From: Candidatus Woesearchaeota archaeon
Lineage (GTDB): Archaea > Nanobdellota > Nanobdellia > Woesearchaeales > JAFCFN01
Reading direction: 5' to 3'
DNA: 63,167 bases
Assembly (NCBI GenBank): GCA_017608625.1
Contig: JAFCFN010000004.1
Span: 1 to 63,167, forward strand
Within the stretch, counting starts at the first letter, position 1. The number at the start of each line of letters is the position of its first letter. The notes below the pieces were generated by a model that was given only the letters and a program-made list of their open reading frames with translations, had not been told where the DNA came from and searched no databases. Made by a program: the position numbers and the translations under genes. Shown here in pieces: positions 9,081 through 18,820 of this stretch.

Positions 9081-9621
9081 TAAATTTAAAAGAAAACACA
9101 AGGATATCATAGATATAGTTCTTTATGGTTCTTTGGTAAAGGGAAAAATAAAATCAAGAGATATTGATATAATGGTTATTTTTTTGAATACTGAACTAAA
9201 AACACGTCTAGAAATTATACAAGAGCTTAAAAGACAATTACGCGTTTCTTTAGAAAATGTTGATGTAAAGTCCATGAATTTTTCTGATTTTTTTGATCCT
9301 ACTTTTCTTGCGAGACAGGGAATTTTAATCGAAGGAATAAGCTTGATCGATAAAAAGAGCTTAGCAGAAAAATTAGGATTTAAAAGTTATGCCATATTTA
9401 CTTATAATCTTGCTAATTTATCCCATACTGAGAAAATAAAATTCAATTATGCATTAAATGGTAGAAAAGGGACAGGTGTTTTACAAAATTTAAAAGGAAT
9501 GTCCTTGGGAAAAGGGGTGGTTCAAGTACCAATCACAACTAGTTTAACTTTTGAAGAATTTTTAGAAAAATGGAACATTCAATATAAAATTAAGCACGCC
9601 CTGATATCTTTTTATGTTTGA
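9034..9621 (+). CDS. MNT-type nucleotidyltransferase with extra C-terminal 'YALxGRxG' domain
   Basis: VLYGSLVKGKIKSRDIDIMV (GS-x9-DxD) pol-beta-like NTase motif; C-terminal about 75 aa resemble ORF 38482-38778. Confidence 0.75.
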   Translation: MKMLKKYQKSLGLICNKFKRKHKDIIDIVLYGSLVKGKIKSRDIDIMVIFLNTELKTRLEIIQELKRQLRVSLENVDVKSMNFSDFFDPTFLARQGILIEGISLIDKKSLAEKLGFKSYAIFTYNLANLSHTEKIKFNYALNGRKGTGVLQNLKGMSLGKGVVQVPITTSLTFEEFLEKWNIQYKIKHALISFYV

Positions 9622-10724
9622 ATTTCTAGGGTTATCTTCTTCTCTTTAGCATTAACTTCTTTTATTATTTTATGACTTTTCAGCCTTTCTTTAATCTCTT
9701 GCAAAGAGTATTTTTTTCTAGCTTCGTTTATTTGGTTAATGATATCTTTTATTAAATTATACTTTTTATAGATTAGTTCTGCTTTTTTCTGATTTTCTTT
9801 AATTTCATTTTTAAGTTCTTTTATTTGTTCTTTTTGTTTTTCTACTATTCTTAGCTGTTTTTTAATTGCTTTTTGTTTTGCTAATTCAGCTGGAGAAGCT
9901 AATTCCTTTGTAAAATAAAAATCCAGAGCCTCGTTGAATGTTTTTATTTCTTTAAAATTATCTTCCTCATACTGTTGTAAAGGGAATGGAACAATATCTT
10001 GTAGATTTTGGTTTCTATAAATAATGCCTGCTTCGATTTTTTTGTTCTTTAATATTGATAAACTCTTAAAAATTTTGTTGACTTCATCTTTTGTTAAATG
10101 ATTTGCCTTTTTTGTTTTATCTATTTTAGCCAATAAGCAAACTTCTTCTGCATATAACCCTCCTAAACCAAGTTGAACTGCTAAGGTTCTTACTAAATCC
10201 AAATTTGAACTTTTTAGTAACTCTTTTAGTTCTTTGATTTTTAGTTTTAGAAAATTATATTTTTTCTGAGGGTATTTATAGAAAAGTCCTTTTTTAATTT
10301 CTCTGTCCTTCCATTTCTGCTGTTCCAAACAATTGATTATTTTGTTTTCTTCGTCCAATAATATTATGTTACCTTTATCAAATAACTCAATTATTAATTG
10401 ATACTTTTCTTTTTTGGTTTCTAGCGTAAAGCTTATTATCCTTTCAAAACCAAGTTGTTTTACTTCTCTGACCCTTGCATTTGCTAAGTATTTTCTGAGA
10501 AATAAGCAGAAAGAAGATGGTTCGCCATATTTTTCTTTAGATTTTATTAAATAAATTATTTTTCCTGGAATGATTTTGAGGATTTTCTTGCCTTTAGTTG
10601 GCACGTAGAATTGGATAATGAGTTCTTTTTTTGACGGATGATAAATTTGATCTATTCTAGCATTTATTAAGACTTGCAATTCCTTTAATAAGCAAAAATA
10701 GTCTAAGGCTGAAAATTGTCTCAT
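9612..10724 (-). CDS. NFACT/RqcH (NEMF/Tae2) family protein lacking the C-terminal NFACT-R region
   Basis: N-terminal MRQFSALDYFCLLKELQ...ARIDQIYHPSKKELIIQFY...FCLFLRKYLANARVREVKQLGFERII; coiled coil then stop. Confidence 0.75.
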   Translation of the reverse strand: MRQFSALDYFCLLKELQVLINARIDQIYHPSKKELIIQFYVPTKGKKILKIIPGKIIYLIKSKEKYGEPSSFCLFLRKYLANARVREVKQLGFERIISFTLETKKEKYQLIIELFDKGNIILLDEENKIINCLEQQKWKDREIKKGLFYKYPQKKYNFLKLKIKELKELLKSSNLDLVRTLAVQLGLGGLYAEEVCLLAKIDKTKKANHLTKDEVNKIFKSLSILKNKKIEAGIIYRNQNLQDIVPFPLQQYEEDNFKEIKTFNEALDFYFTKELASPAELAKQKAIKKQLRIVEKQKEQIKELKNEIKENQKKAELIYKKYNLIKDIINQINEARKKYSLQEIKERLKSHKIIKEVNAKEKKITLEIQT

Positions 10725-10773
10725 AATAAAAAGAAAGAAAAAGGTATTTTTAATGGTTTCTAATCAAATCAAT

Positions 10774-11349
10774 TTATTTTGATTTCTTGTATAGTTCCTT
10801 ATATCTTACAAGTTTATCAAATTCTTTAATAGGTATTTTTATTGCCACTTCTGTTTGATATAAATTGGTGAATACTTCAGACTTTTTTATCAATTCAATA
10901 GCTATTCCTGCTTCCTCAATTTCATGTGGTAGTTTTGATCTCATAAGATTTGCTGCTTTAATAAAAGGGTCATTACCTTCTTTTGTGGGATAATTATCAG
11001 CATAAAACCATATGTGTTTTCCATCCTGGTTTTTAATCATATATTCTTGAAGATCTGATATAACGCATGTTGCTATAGGATATTCATTAGCTTTTCTTTT
11101 ACTTTTAGGTATAGTTTCTCCATATGCATTATACACTTTATCTTTCATGGTTTTTTTGATCATGTTATTCTCAAAATCTGTAGTACTTATAGGCATAGTT
11201 GCACATCCTTGTAATCCCATTAACACACTTAAAGTTAAAGCTGCCAGCCCTTTTTCATTTACATCAGTTGTTAAAATATCTCCAATGCCAGGTATTTTTC
11301 TTACACCATCATTTAATTTTTTTCTTATGTTTTGAATATAGTTTTTCAT
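10774..11349 (-). CDS. Hypothetical protein with possible lipobox (MGLQGCATMP)
   Basis: Intact ORF in coding context. Confidence 0.5.
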   Translation of the reverse strand: MKNYIQNIRKKLNDGVRKIPGIGDILTTDVNEKGLAALTLSVLMGLQGCATMPISTTDFENNMIKKTMKDKVYNAYGETIPKSKRKANEYPIATCVISDLQEYMIKNQDGKHIWFYADNYPTKEGNDPFIKAANLMRSKLPHEIEEAGIAIELIKKSEVFTNLYQTEVAIKIPIKEFDKLVRYKELYKKSK

Positions 11350-11410
11350 TCTTTACACACCATAACTAGCATATATCAAGATTTAAAGCATAACTTATAT
11401 ATAAATCTTT

Positions 11411-11911
11411 CTATTTTATACTACTGATTAGTAACAACTTATTTATTTCTATGCCTCTTGTAGTATCAACAACCAAAACCTTATGTTTTAGTTCTTTTGC
11501 CTCATTTAAGCAGACATCAAATATTTCACAATCTAAATTTTCCCTTATTTTTGCTTTATTATACCCTCTTTTTCTCAACCTTTTTTCTAGTGTTTTTAAG
11601 CTGCATTTTGTTATTATGCATAAATCAACATATCTTTTTGGGAGATAGTGGCTTAGATGAGAATCAATAATTATTCCACTTACTGTCCCTTGCCTTCCTT
11701 CTAGGGACTTAATAATGTCTATTATGACTTTGTTCAGTTTTTTAACATCAACAACATAGCATTTCCTTTTTTTATCATAACTTTCTGCTAATTTATGTTC
11801 TTTTATTATCTTGTTAACATCAAGGTATTTGTAGTTTAATTTTTTTGCTAGTTTTTTTGCTAAAGTTGTTTTTCCTGTCCCTACACTACCAGATATAACA
11901 ATAACTTTCAT
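11411..11911 (-). CDS. Fap7/AK6-type adenylate kinase (putative ribosome biogenesis NTPase)
   Basis: VIVISGSVGTGKTTLAKKLAKKLNYKYLDVNKIIKE...GIIIDSHLSHYLP..VDLCIITKC...LEKRLRKRGY. Confidence 0.85.
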   Translation of the reverse strand: MKVIVISGSVGTGKTTLAKKLAKKLNYKYLDVNKIIKEHKLAESYDKKRKCYVVDVKKLNKVIIDIIKSLEGRQGTVSGIIIDSHLSHYLPKRYVDLCIITKCSLKTLEKRLRKRGYNKAKIRENLDCEIFDVCLNEAKELKHKVLVVDTTRGIEINKLLLISSIK

Positions 11912-11952
11912 GCTATTAGAAAAAGAAAGAAGATATTTAAAGCTTTAGTAGC

Positions 11953-12004
11953 AACCTTCAAAAAGGTTGATCATTTGGGGAACATGCGCTTTGCTTAGTT
12001 CCCC
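11953..12004 (-). repeat. Dispersed two-hairpin intergenic element, copy A
   Basis: AACCTTcaaaAAGGTT-GATCATTT-GGGGAACatgcgctttgcttaGTTCCCC; homologous to 29507-29566. Confidence 0.7.
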
Positions 12005-12064
12005 TTTTAAAGATGTTTAATCATCTGGTAAAATTAAAGCTTTGCTTAAAATCTGTTTTGATTT

Positions 12065-12340
12065 TTAGTAGAAAACAGCAACGCATTTATTGTTAATACA
12101 TTTACATGTTCCTTGTCCGCAGTCTAGAGTGTTTGCTTGACATTCCGTTGTGCAGAAAATATTGGTGCAATTTGGTGCATTCTCTTTTGCAGTGCAAGAA
12201 GTAGGATGACAGCATTGTGTAGGAACACAATCTGAATCTTTGATGCATTCGTGTTGCCTAATACAACCACTAATTAAAAATAGAATAAGAATTAAAAAAA
12301 ATATTTTTCTTATAATTTTCTCCTCTTTAATATTCAGGCA
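12065..12340 (-). CDS. Small Cys-rich putative lipoprotein (start codon uncertain)
   Basis: [11 protein letters not shown] lipobox then 12 Cys; track ORF start overlaps thermosome and is probably too long. Confidence 0.5.
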   Translation of the reverse strand, partial: CLNIKEEKIIRKIFFLILILFLISGCIRQHECIKDSDCVPTQCCHPTSCTAKENAPNCTNIFCTTECQANTLDCGQGTCKCINNKCVAVFY

Positions 12341-13958
12341 TTCCTCCTGGCATTCCACTAGAAGGTGTTGATGGAGTTTTCTCTTTTCCACCTGCAATCA
12401 CATCATCTATTCTTAGAATCATCTCTGCCACTTCTGATGCTGATTTTATTGCCTGAGTTTTTATCTTTAAAGGTTCTATTACTCCTTTTTTCCAGTTGTC
12501 AACTATTTTTCCTGAGTAAACATCTATTCCAGCACTTTTTCTTCCTTTGTTGTGCTCTGCTTTTAATTCTGTTAAGATATCAATTGGATCTAGGCCAGCA
12601 TTTTCTGCTAGTGTTCTTGGAATAATTTCCACTGAGTCAGCAAATGCATTTACTGCAAGCTGCTCTCTTCCAGGCAAAGAGTGAGCGAATTTTCTTAAGC
12701 CTTTTGCAAGCTCTATCTCTACTGCTCCACCACCAGCAACAACCTTTCCAACTCTTAAAGCAGATGTAACATCTCCTATTGCATCCTCTACTGCCCTTTT
12801 GATTTCATCAACAACATGCTCTGTTCCCCCTCTTACTAAAATTGTGACTGCTTTTGGATTTTTACATTCCTCAACATATGTCATTTCTTCATCTCCTATT
12901 TTTAGCTCTCTTACTATTCCTGCTTTTCCTAGATCTTTTTCTGTTAAATCATCTAAGTTAGTTACTACTCTTGCTCCTGTTGCTCTTGCTAGCTTTTCCA
13001 TATCACTCTTTTTAATTCTTCTTGCTGCATAAATGCCTCTCTTTGCTAAGAAATGCTGTGCAATATCGTCTATACCTTTCTGGCAGAATAGTACATTGCA
13101 ACCTGAGCTAGCTACTTTGTCTACCATTGCTTTTAACATTTTTTCTTCTTGATCAATGAATGCCTGCATTTGCTCAGGAGAGGTTATTTGTATTTTTGCG
13201 TCTATTTCTGTGCTTTTAATTTCTAAAGCACAATCTATTAATGCTATTTTGGCATTTTTAACTAGTTTAGGCATAGCAGAATGAACTCTTTCTTTATCTA
13301 AAATAATCCCTTGAATTAATTCAGAATCCTCTACGCCTGCACCTACTTTTTTCTCTATTTTGATATCATCTGTGTTAATAACAATTTTGTCATTTTCTTT
13401 TTCAACAATCTCTTTAACAGCTTTTACAACTAGGTCTGCTAATTTTTCTTTTGCTGTTTCTGCTCCTTTTCCTGTCATTGCTGTTATTGCTATCTTTTTC
13501 AATAATTCAGTGTCTTTTTCAGTTACTTTTTCAGCTATTTTTTCAAGTATAATTTGAGATTGAGCAGCTGCTTGCCTATATCCTCTTGCTAAAACAGTTG
13601 GATGAATTTCCTGATCAAGTAGCCTTTCAGCATTTTTCAATAGCTCTCCAGCAAGTACAACAGCTGTTGTTGTTCCATCCCCTACTTCATCATTTTGAGT
13701 TTTTGCAACCTCCACTATCATTTTTGCAGCAGGATGCTCGACATTTAGTTCTTCTACTATTGTTGCACCGTCATTTGTCACTGTTATATCTCCTAAACTA
13801 TCAACAATCATCTTGTCCATACCTTTTGGACCAAGAGTTGTTCTGACTGTTTCTGCTACTAGCTTGGCTGCCATTATATTTGTTCTTTGCGCATCCCTGC
13901 CAGTAGTTCTTTGATATCCTTCAGGTAATATAAAAATAGGTTGAACCTGATTTGCCAT
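12327..13958 (-). CDS. thsA: Thermosome (group II chaperonin) subunit
   Basis: [23 protein letters not shown]...[27 protein letters not shown]...[15 protein letters not shown]; start reassigned to MANQVQP at 13958; GGM C-terminus. Confidence 0.97.
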   Translation of the reverse strand: MANQVQPIFILPEGYQRTTGRDAQRTNIMAAKLVAETVRTTLGPKGMDKMIVDSLGDITVTNDGATIVEELNVEHPAAKMIVEVAKTQNDEVGDGTTTAVVLAGELLKNAERLLDQEIHPTVLARGYRQAAAQSQIILEKIAEKVTEKDTELLKKIAITAMTGKGAETAKEKLADLVVKAVKEIVEKENDKIVINTDDIKIEKKVGAGVEDSELIQGIILDKERVHSAMPKLVKNAKIALIDCALEIKSTEIDAKIQITSPEQMQAFIDQEEKMLKAMVDKVASSGCNVLFCQKGIDDIAQHFLAKRGIYAARRIKKSDMEKLARATGARVVTNLDDLTEKDLGKAGIVRELKIGDEEMTYVEECKNPKAVTILVRGGTEHVVDEIKRAVEDAIGDVTSALRVGKVVAGGGAVEIELAKGLRKFAHSLPGREQLAVNAFADSVEIIPRTLAENAGLDPIDILTELKAEHNKGRKSAGIDVYSGKIVDNWKKGVIEPLKIKTQAIKSASEVAEMILRIDDVIAGGKEKTPSTPSSGMPGGMPEY

Positions 13959-14101
13959 GCTACACACCCCCTGTTTTTTTTGAAAGAATGTTGGAGTCTT
14001 GAATGATTTGAGCAATACCTATTTATAAACATATCGTTTTAAATTTTTATCTAAAAAAGCAAAAGATTTAAATATCTCTTTATCACTTTTAAGTTACAAA
14101 A

Positions 14102-14728
14102 ATGGAAAAGAAACTTACTAGCGAAGTATTAGATAACATCCTTGATAAAATAGAGAATCCTAACATAGCTGTTGTTGGTCCTGGTTTAAATGAGGATCTA
14201 ATGATCTGTGATGCTTCTCTTTTCTATTATTTAAATAGATTATATAATAGGAGAGGAAAATTGAGTATAATTGATAAATACGATTTTTTCATTAAGTACT
14301 ATAAAAAAGATATTCTATGTCAAAGATTCCCTATGACAAAAAATATAGAATATCTGATAGAGGATATAACTGCAAAGAATAATAGTGTGAAAAGAAAGTT
14401 TGACATTATATCTTATCATTGCAGTGTCCCTTTTATTTCTGCAACAGAAGAGGGTATAAAGAAAGTTATTAATTCAAGTTACTGCTTACTTAAGGAAAAT
14501 GGTAAAGCAATTTTTATGTCATTTTGTGGAGAAAGTGAATACATGTTACACAAATTATTTTCTCAAACAACAAAAATACTGAGATCATTGTTACTTTCTG
14601 ATAAGAGATTTAAGGTTGAGGATTTTAATATAGAAGATTCTTATGTGGCTTATAATGGAACACAAAAAGAGACAATTTGGCCATACTATGCCTGCAATAC
14701 TATGACAATAGCAACAAAACTAAAATGA
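14102..14728 (+). CDS. Hypothetical protein, possible SAM-methyltransferase-like fold
   Basis: Intact ORF; NIAVVGPGLNEDLMICDASLFYYLNRLY pattern; weak. Confidence 0.45.
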   Translation: MEKKLTSEVLDNILDKIENPNIAVVGPGLNEDLMICDASLFYYLNRLYNRRGKLSIIDKYDFFIKYYKKDILCQRFPMTKNIEYLIEDITAKNNSVKRKFDIISYHCSVPFISATEEGIKKVINSSYCLLKENGKAIFMSFCGESEYMLHKLFSQTTKILRSLLLSDKRFKVEDFNIEDSYVAYNGTQKETIWPYYACNTMTIATKLK

Positions 14729-15276
14729 TAATAACAATATCTGGTTTGCCTGGAAGTGGGAAAAGCACTGTTGCTAAGTATGTAGCTAAAAAACTTAATC
14801 TTAAACATTACTATATTGGTCAGATTTTAAGGGATATGGCCAAAAAGCAAGGAAAGGTTTTTCAGGATTTTTATAAAGAAGCAGATCCAGAAGAGGTTGA
14901 TAAAAAGGTTGATGAATATCAAAAGAAGTTAGGGATAATAGAAGATAATTTTATCATTGAAGGAAGAACTTCATTTTATTTTATACCTCACTCAACCAAA
15001 GTGTTTTTGACTGTTGATTTAAAAGTAGGCGCTAAAAGGATTTTTGAAGAATCAAAAAGAAGAAAGGAAATTGGATCTGAAAGAACTTACAATAGTTTAG
15101 AGGAGGCAATAAATGATGTTAAAGATAGAATTGAAACAGAGAAAAAGAGATATTGGGAGCTTTATCATCTTGATCATCACAATCTTAAATTATATGACCT
15201 TGTTATTGATTCCACTCATCTGACACCTACTCAAATTGGCGATCTAATAATAGATTATGTAAAAAACAAAAATTGA
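14725..15276 (+). CDS. cmk: Cytidylate kinase (archaeal Cmk type)
   Basis: MIITISGLPGSGKSTVAKYVAKKLNLKHYYIGQILRDMAK..; EGRTSFYFIP; start reassigned to 14725. Confidence 0.85.
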   Translation: MIITISGLPGSGKSTVAKYVAKKLNLKHYYIGQILRDMAKKQGKVFQDFYKEADPEEVDKKVDEYQKKLGIIEDNFIIEGRTSFYFIPHSTKVFLTVDLKVGAKRIFEESKRRKEIGSERTYNSLEEAINDVKDRIETEKKRYWELYHLDHHNLKLYDLVIDSTHLTPTQIGDLIIDYVKNKN

Positions 15277-15287
15277 TTTTTTGAAAA

Positions 15288-15953
15288 ATGGAATTTGATA
15301 ATCAGGATTTAATAGACGAGATATACAAAGACATTGGAAAAATAAAGAAGATACATCCTAATTTATTTTTTACAGCAATAACAAAAGATGTTTTTGAAGA
15401 AAAAGCAGTGGATGATGCAGTTATTGTTTACATTTCAAATATTTTAACTAAATTTTTATCTACTGAAAATTTATACAAGCTTGGTAATTATATGATAGAT
15501 ATGCTGAAGATTCGGGGAGAATTAGATTCATATAGGAGATACTTGGCGGATATTCATATTGGTGATTATTCTTTATTCTTTACAGGAGTTTTCCCAGAAA
15601 TTTTTAAAAAAAGAATTGATCCGTACAAACCTATACCTCCAGACAAGTCTTTGTATTTTTATTTTGGTAAGAAAGCCTATATGGACGCTTCAAATAGCTT
15701 TGAAGCAAGGAAGCTTGGTTTAGATGAATTATTTGAGAATCTTTCAAAGGATTTTGAGGAATACTCTTATTTATTAAACATAGTAAAAGAAAGGCATATG
15801 CCAAATAAAAAAGCTTTGACAGATTTAATGCTTAAGGAGTATAATAAATACAAAGAAACAAAAAATATGCTGTACCTGCAAAAAGCAAGATCTATTGCAG
15901 ATGTGCTTAATATAAGGAAAGAACAGTTTCCTGATCTTTATAGAAACCTTTAA
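15288..15953 (+). CDS. Hypothetical protein
   Basis: Intact ORF with co-directional neighbours. Confidence 0.5.
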   Translation: MEFDNQDLIDEIYKDIGKIKKIHPNLFFTAITKDVFEEKAVDDAVIVYISNILTKFLSTENLYKLGNYMIDMLKIRGELDSYRRYLADIHIGDYSLFFTGVFPEIFKKRIDPYKPIPPDKSLYFYFGKKAYMDASNSFEARKLGLDELFENLSKDFEEYSYLLNIVKERHMPNKKALTDLMLKEYNKYKETKNMLYLQKARSIADVLNIRKEQFPDLYRNL

Positions 15954-15978
15954 ATATATTCTCTGATGAATTCTTATC

Positions 15979-16722
15979 ATGTCAGAGAAAATAAAAAAAG
16001 GAGATTTTGTTGAATTAGACTATACTGGTAAAGAAAAAGATTCTGGTTTAGTTTTTGATACAACAATAGAAGATATTGCTAAGAAAAATAATTTGTACAA
16101 CAGGAATGCGAGCTATAAACCCATAATAGTATGCGTTGGAGAAAAACAAATTCTTGCTGGTTTGGATAAAGAATTAGAAGGAAAAGAAGTTGGCAAAAGC
16201 TACTCTTTTGAGATTCCTCCTGAACTTGGCTTTGGAAAGAAAAATGCAAAATTATTAAGAATAATTCCTGCTGCTGTTTTTAAGAAACAGCAGATTAGAC
16301 CTGTGCCAGGATTGCAAGTAAATGTAGATGGAATTATTGGAACAGTTAAAGCAGTTGGAGGAGGAAGAATAATTGTTGATTTTAATCATCCTCTTTCTGG
16401 AAAAACTTTGATTTATGATGTGGATATTAAAAGAATAATTACAGATAAAAAAGATCAAGTAAAAGCATATTTAGATCTTATTGGAATTAAAAATGCTGAT
16501 GTGGCATTATCAAATGATGGAGCAAAGATCAAATTAAAAACGCCACTGCCTGATGAATTTAAGGAAAGACTTTCAAAAAAATTACAAGATCTGGTTAAAC
16601 TTAAAAAGATTGATTTTGAAATTGTAAATGTTAAGAAAGAAGCCTCTAAAAAGATTGAAGAAAAAACATCAACTATCTCTAGTAAAGAGGAGAAAAAAGG
16701 CAAGCAAAAACCAGGTGAATAG
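15979..16722 (+). CDS. FKBP-type peptidyl-prolyl isomerase, long archaeal form
   Basis: KGDFVELDYTGKEKDSGLVFDTT...LAGLDKELEGKEVGKSYSFEIPPELGFG...NHPLSGKTL. Confidence 0.9.
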   Translation: MSEKIKKGDFVELDYTGKEKDSGLVFDTTIEDIAKKNNLYNRNASYKPIIVCVGEKQILAGLDKELEGKEVGKSYSFEIPPELGFGKKNAKLLRIIPAAVFKKQQIRPVPGLQVNVDGIIGTVKAVGGGRIIVDFNHPLSGKTLIYDVDIKRIITDKKDQVKAYLDLIGIKNADVALSNDGAKIKLKTPLPDEFKERLSKKLQDLVKLKKIDFEIVNVKKEASKKIEEKTSTISSKEEKKGKQKPGE

Positions 16723-16825
16723 AATAGTGTAGAATAATAATTTTTAAATATAAGTAGTGTTTTTATGATTCTCAAGTGGGGAATTATCCTGTTTGTCATA
16801 TTAAAGTGAGGGGTGTTAGAAAAAA

Positions 16826-17971
16826 ATGGGGGATTTTATTAATGAACAAGAAGGAATTGATTCTATTGAACAACCAGTTCAAGAACAAAAACCAATACAA
16901 GGAGATTTACCAGTAAGAAATGCAAATGTTGAGGATGCGGAATTAGAAGAAATCCTTGCCAGACAAAGAGCAACTATTAAGGTTGTTGGAACTGGTGGCG
17001 GCGGAAATAATACAATCAACAGAATTGCTGAAGTGGGAATAACTGGTGTTGAGTCAATTGCTGTTAATACTGACGCTCAAGATTTATTATTTACAACAGC
17101 TGATAAAAAAATCCTTATTGGAAGAGAGATCACAAAAGGTCTTGGTGCTGGTTCTGATCCAAAAATAGGAGAAGAAGCTGCTAAAGAGAGTGAGCATGAG
17201 ATAAAACAAGCGATATATAATGCTGATATGGTGTTTATTACATGTGGTTTAGGTGGAGGAACAGGAACTGGATCTGCTCCTATAATAGCAGAGATTGCTA
17301 AAAAAATGGGAGCTTTGACAGTTGGAGTGGTTACACTACCTTTTACAATAGAAGGACAGACAAGATATGAGAATGCAATGATTGGTTTGGAGAAATTAGA
17401 GAATATAGTTGACACCCTGATTGTTATTCCGAATGATAAGTTATTGGAATTAGCACCTGATTTACCATTACAAACCGCTTTTAAGGTTGCTGATGAAATA
17501 TTGACAAATGCTGTTAAAGGGATTTCTGAATTAGTTACAAAAGCAGGTTTAGTTAACCTAGACTTTGCAGATATAAGAGCAGTTATGAAAGGCGGAGGAG
17601 TAGCTTTGATAGGTGTTGGAGAGAGTGATACAGAAAACAGAGCAGTTGAGGCTGTTGAAAAGGCAATTACAAATCCTTTGTTGGATGTTGATATCTCAGG
17701 AGCAAATGGAGCGTTGATTAATGTAGCAGGTGGACAGGATTTAACTCTTGATGAGGCTAAGAAGGTTGTTGAAACTGTTTCTGATAGACTATCAGAGAAT
17801 GCAAAGATTATATGGGGAGCGCAGATAAGCCCTGATTTGGCTAATACAATCAGAACAATGCTTATTGTGACAGGAGTTAAAAGCAGTCAGATATTTGGAC
17901 CAGGAAGAACAGTTAGTGACAAGAGAAAACAAGAGATAGAGCAAGAGCTAGGAATAAAGTTTGTTGACTAA
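16826..17971 (+). CDS. ftsZ: Cell division protein FtsZ
   Basis: [17 protein letters not shown]...NTDAQDL...[19 protein letters not shown]...DFADIRAVM tubulin signature. Confidence 0.97.
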   Translation: MGDFINEQEGIDSIEQPVQEQKPIQGDLPVRNANVEDAELEEILARQRATIKVVGTGGGGNNTINRIAEVGITGVESIAVNTDAQDLLFTTADKKILIGREITKGLGAGSDPKIGEEAAKESEHEIKQAIYNADMVFITCGLGGGTGTGSAPIIAEIAKKMGALTVGVVTLPFTIEGQTRYENAMIGLEKLENIVDTLIVIPNDKLLELAPDLPLQTAFKVADEILTNAVKGISELVTKAGLVNLDFADIRAVMKGGGVALIGVGESDTENRAVEAVEKAITNPLLDVDISGANGALINVAGGQDLTLDEAKKVVETVSDRLSENAKIIWGAQISPDLANTIRTMLIVTGVKSSQIFGPGRTVSDKRKQEIEQELGIKFVD

Positions 17972-17986
17972 GATTTTTATTAAAGC

Positions 17987-18015
17987 TTTAAGAGAGTGAG
18001 AATTACTCTCTTAAA
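17987..18015 (+). terminator. 11-bp hairpin downstream of ftsZ
   Basis: TTTAAGAGAGT-GAGAATT-ACTCTCTTAAA followed by AA/T-rich tract. Confidence 0.5.
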
Positions 18016-18075
18016 AATTTCAATCTTTTTGTTATAACCATAACATTTAAAAAACAATCCTCTTTTCTCTATATA

Positions 18076-18276
18076 ATGGATTATACAGAGGAAAAGCCAA
18101 ATTTAATAAATAAGTTAAGAAGATTCATAATAGAATGTGTGAGAGTTTTAAAAGTTACAAGAAAGCCAACCAAAGAAGAGTTTAAAACAATTGTCAAAGT
18201 AACTGGTTTGGGAATAATAATCATTGGTTTGATAGGCTTTATAATTCAGTTAATCAAGATCATATTTTTTAAGTAA
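18076..18276 (+). CDS. secE: Preprotein translocase subunit SecE/Sec61-gamma
   Basis: Single C-terminal TM; RVLKVTRKPTKEEF motif; immediately precedes spt5. Confidence 0.85.
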   Translation: MDYTEEKPNLINKLRRFIIECVRVLKVTRKPTKEEFKTIVKVTGLGIIIIGLIGFIIQLIKIIFFK

Positions 18277-18277
18277 A

Positions 18278-18754
18278 ATGGTAGAAGAAAGTGCTATATT
18301 TGCATTAAGAACAACACCTAATAGAGAAGATCAAGTAATGGATTTTGTTAGCTCTAATGCTGCTAAAAAAGGATTAGAAGTTTATTCTATTGTTAGGCCT
18401 CATGGTTTAAGAGGTTATATATTTATTGAGGCAAAAACAAGAACAGAGGCAGAGCAGGCAGCAGCAGGTGTTCCTTATGCAAGAGGAATATTGCCAAAAC
18501 CTGTTGAGTATAATGAAATAGAGCATATGCTTGAGCAGATCAAGGTTGAGAGAGATATAAGGAAGAATGATATTGTTGAGATTATTGCTGGAGCATTTAA
18601 AAGAGAGCAGGCAAAGATTATAAGAGTTGATAAACAAAAAGAAGAAGTTGTTGTAGAATTATTAGAAGCAGCTGTTCCTATTCCAATAACAGTAAGAATG
18701 GATGCTGTTAAGGTTATAAGAAGAGAGGGCGAGGCTGAGAAAGAGGAGGAATAA
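18278..18754 (+). CDS. spt5: Transcription elongation factor Spt5 (NusG family, NGN+KOW)
   Basis: RTTPNREDQVMDFV...VRPHGLRGYIFIEAKT...VEIIAGAFKREQAKIIRVDK. Confidence 0.93.
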   Translation: MVEESAIFALRTTPNREDQVMDFVSSNAAKKGLEVYSIVRPHGLRGYIFIEAKTRTEAEQAAAGVPYARGILPKPVEYNEIEHMLEQIKVERDIRKNDIVEIIAGAFKREQAKIIRVDKQKEEVVVELLEAAVPIPITVRMDAVKVIRREGEAEKEEE

Positions 18755-18820
18755 TGCGAGCAAAGCGAGCAAATTTTTTGGTTAAGCTTTTTGCCGACTT
18801 AAAGGAGGGAAAAAGGTTAA

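Noticed and set aside
12365-13846. Plus-strand ORFs opposite the thermosome gene
   Set aside because: Antisense shadow ORFs, low-complexity Leu/Phe/Ser translations, no own start context.
13959-14015. N-terminal extension of the thermosome ORF ([19 protein letters not shown])
   Set aside because: Real start MANQVQP at 13958 is preceded by an SD-like GGGGGTG and the family begins near there; the upstream part is 5' UTR.
18033-18050. GTTATAACCATAAC palindrome upstream of secE
   Set aside because: Only 5-bp arms in AT-rich DNA; not distinguishable from background.
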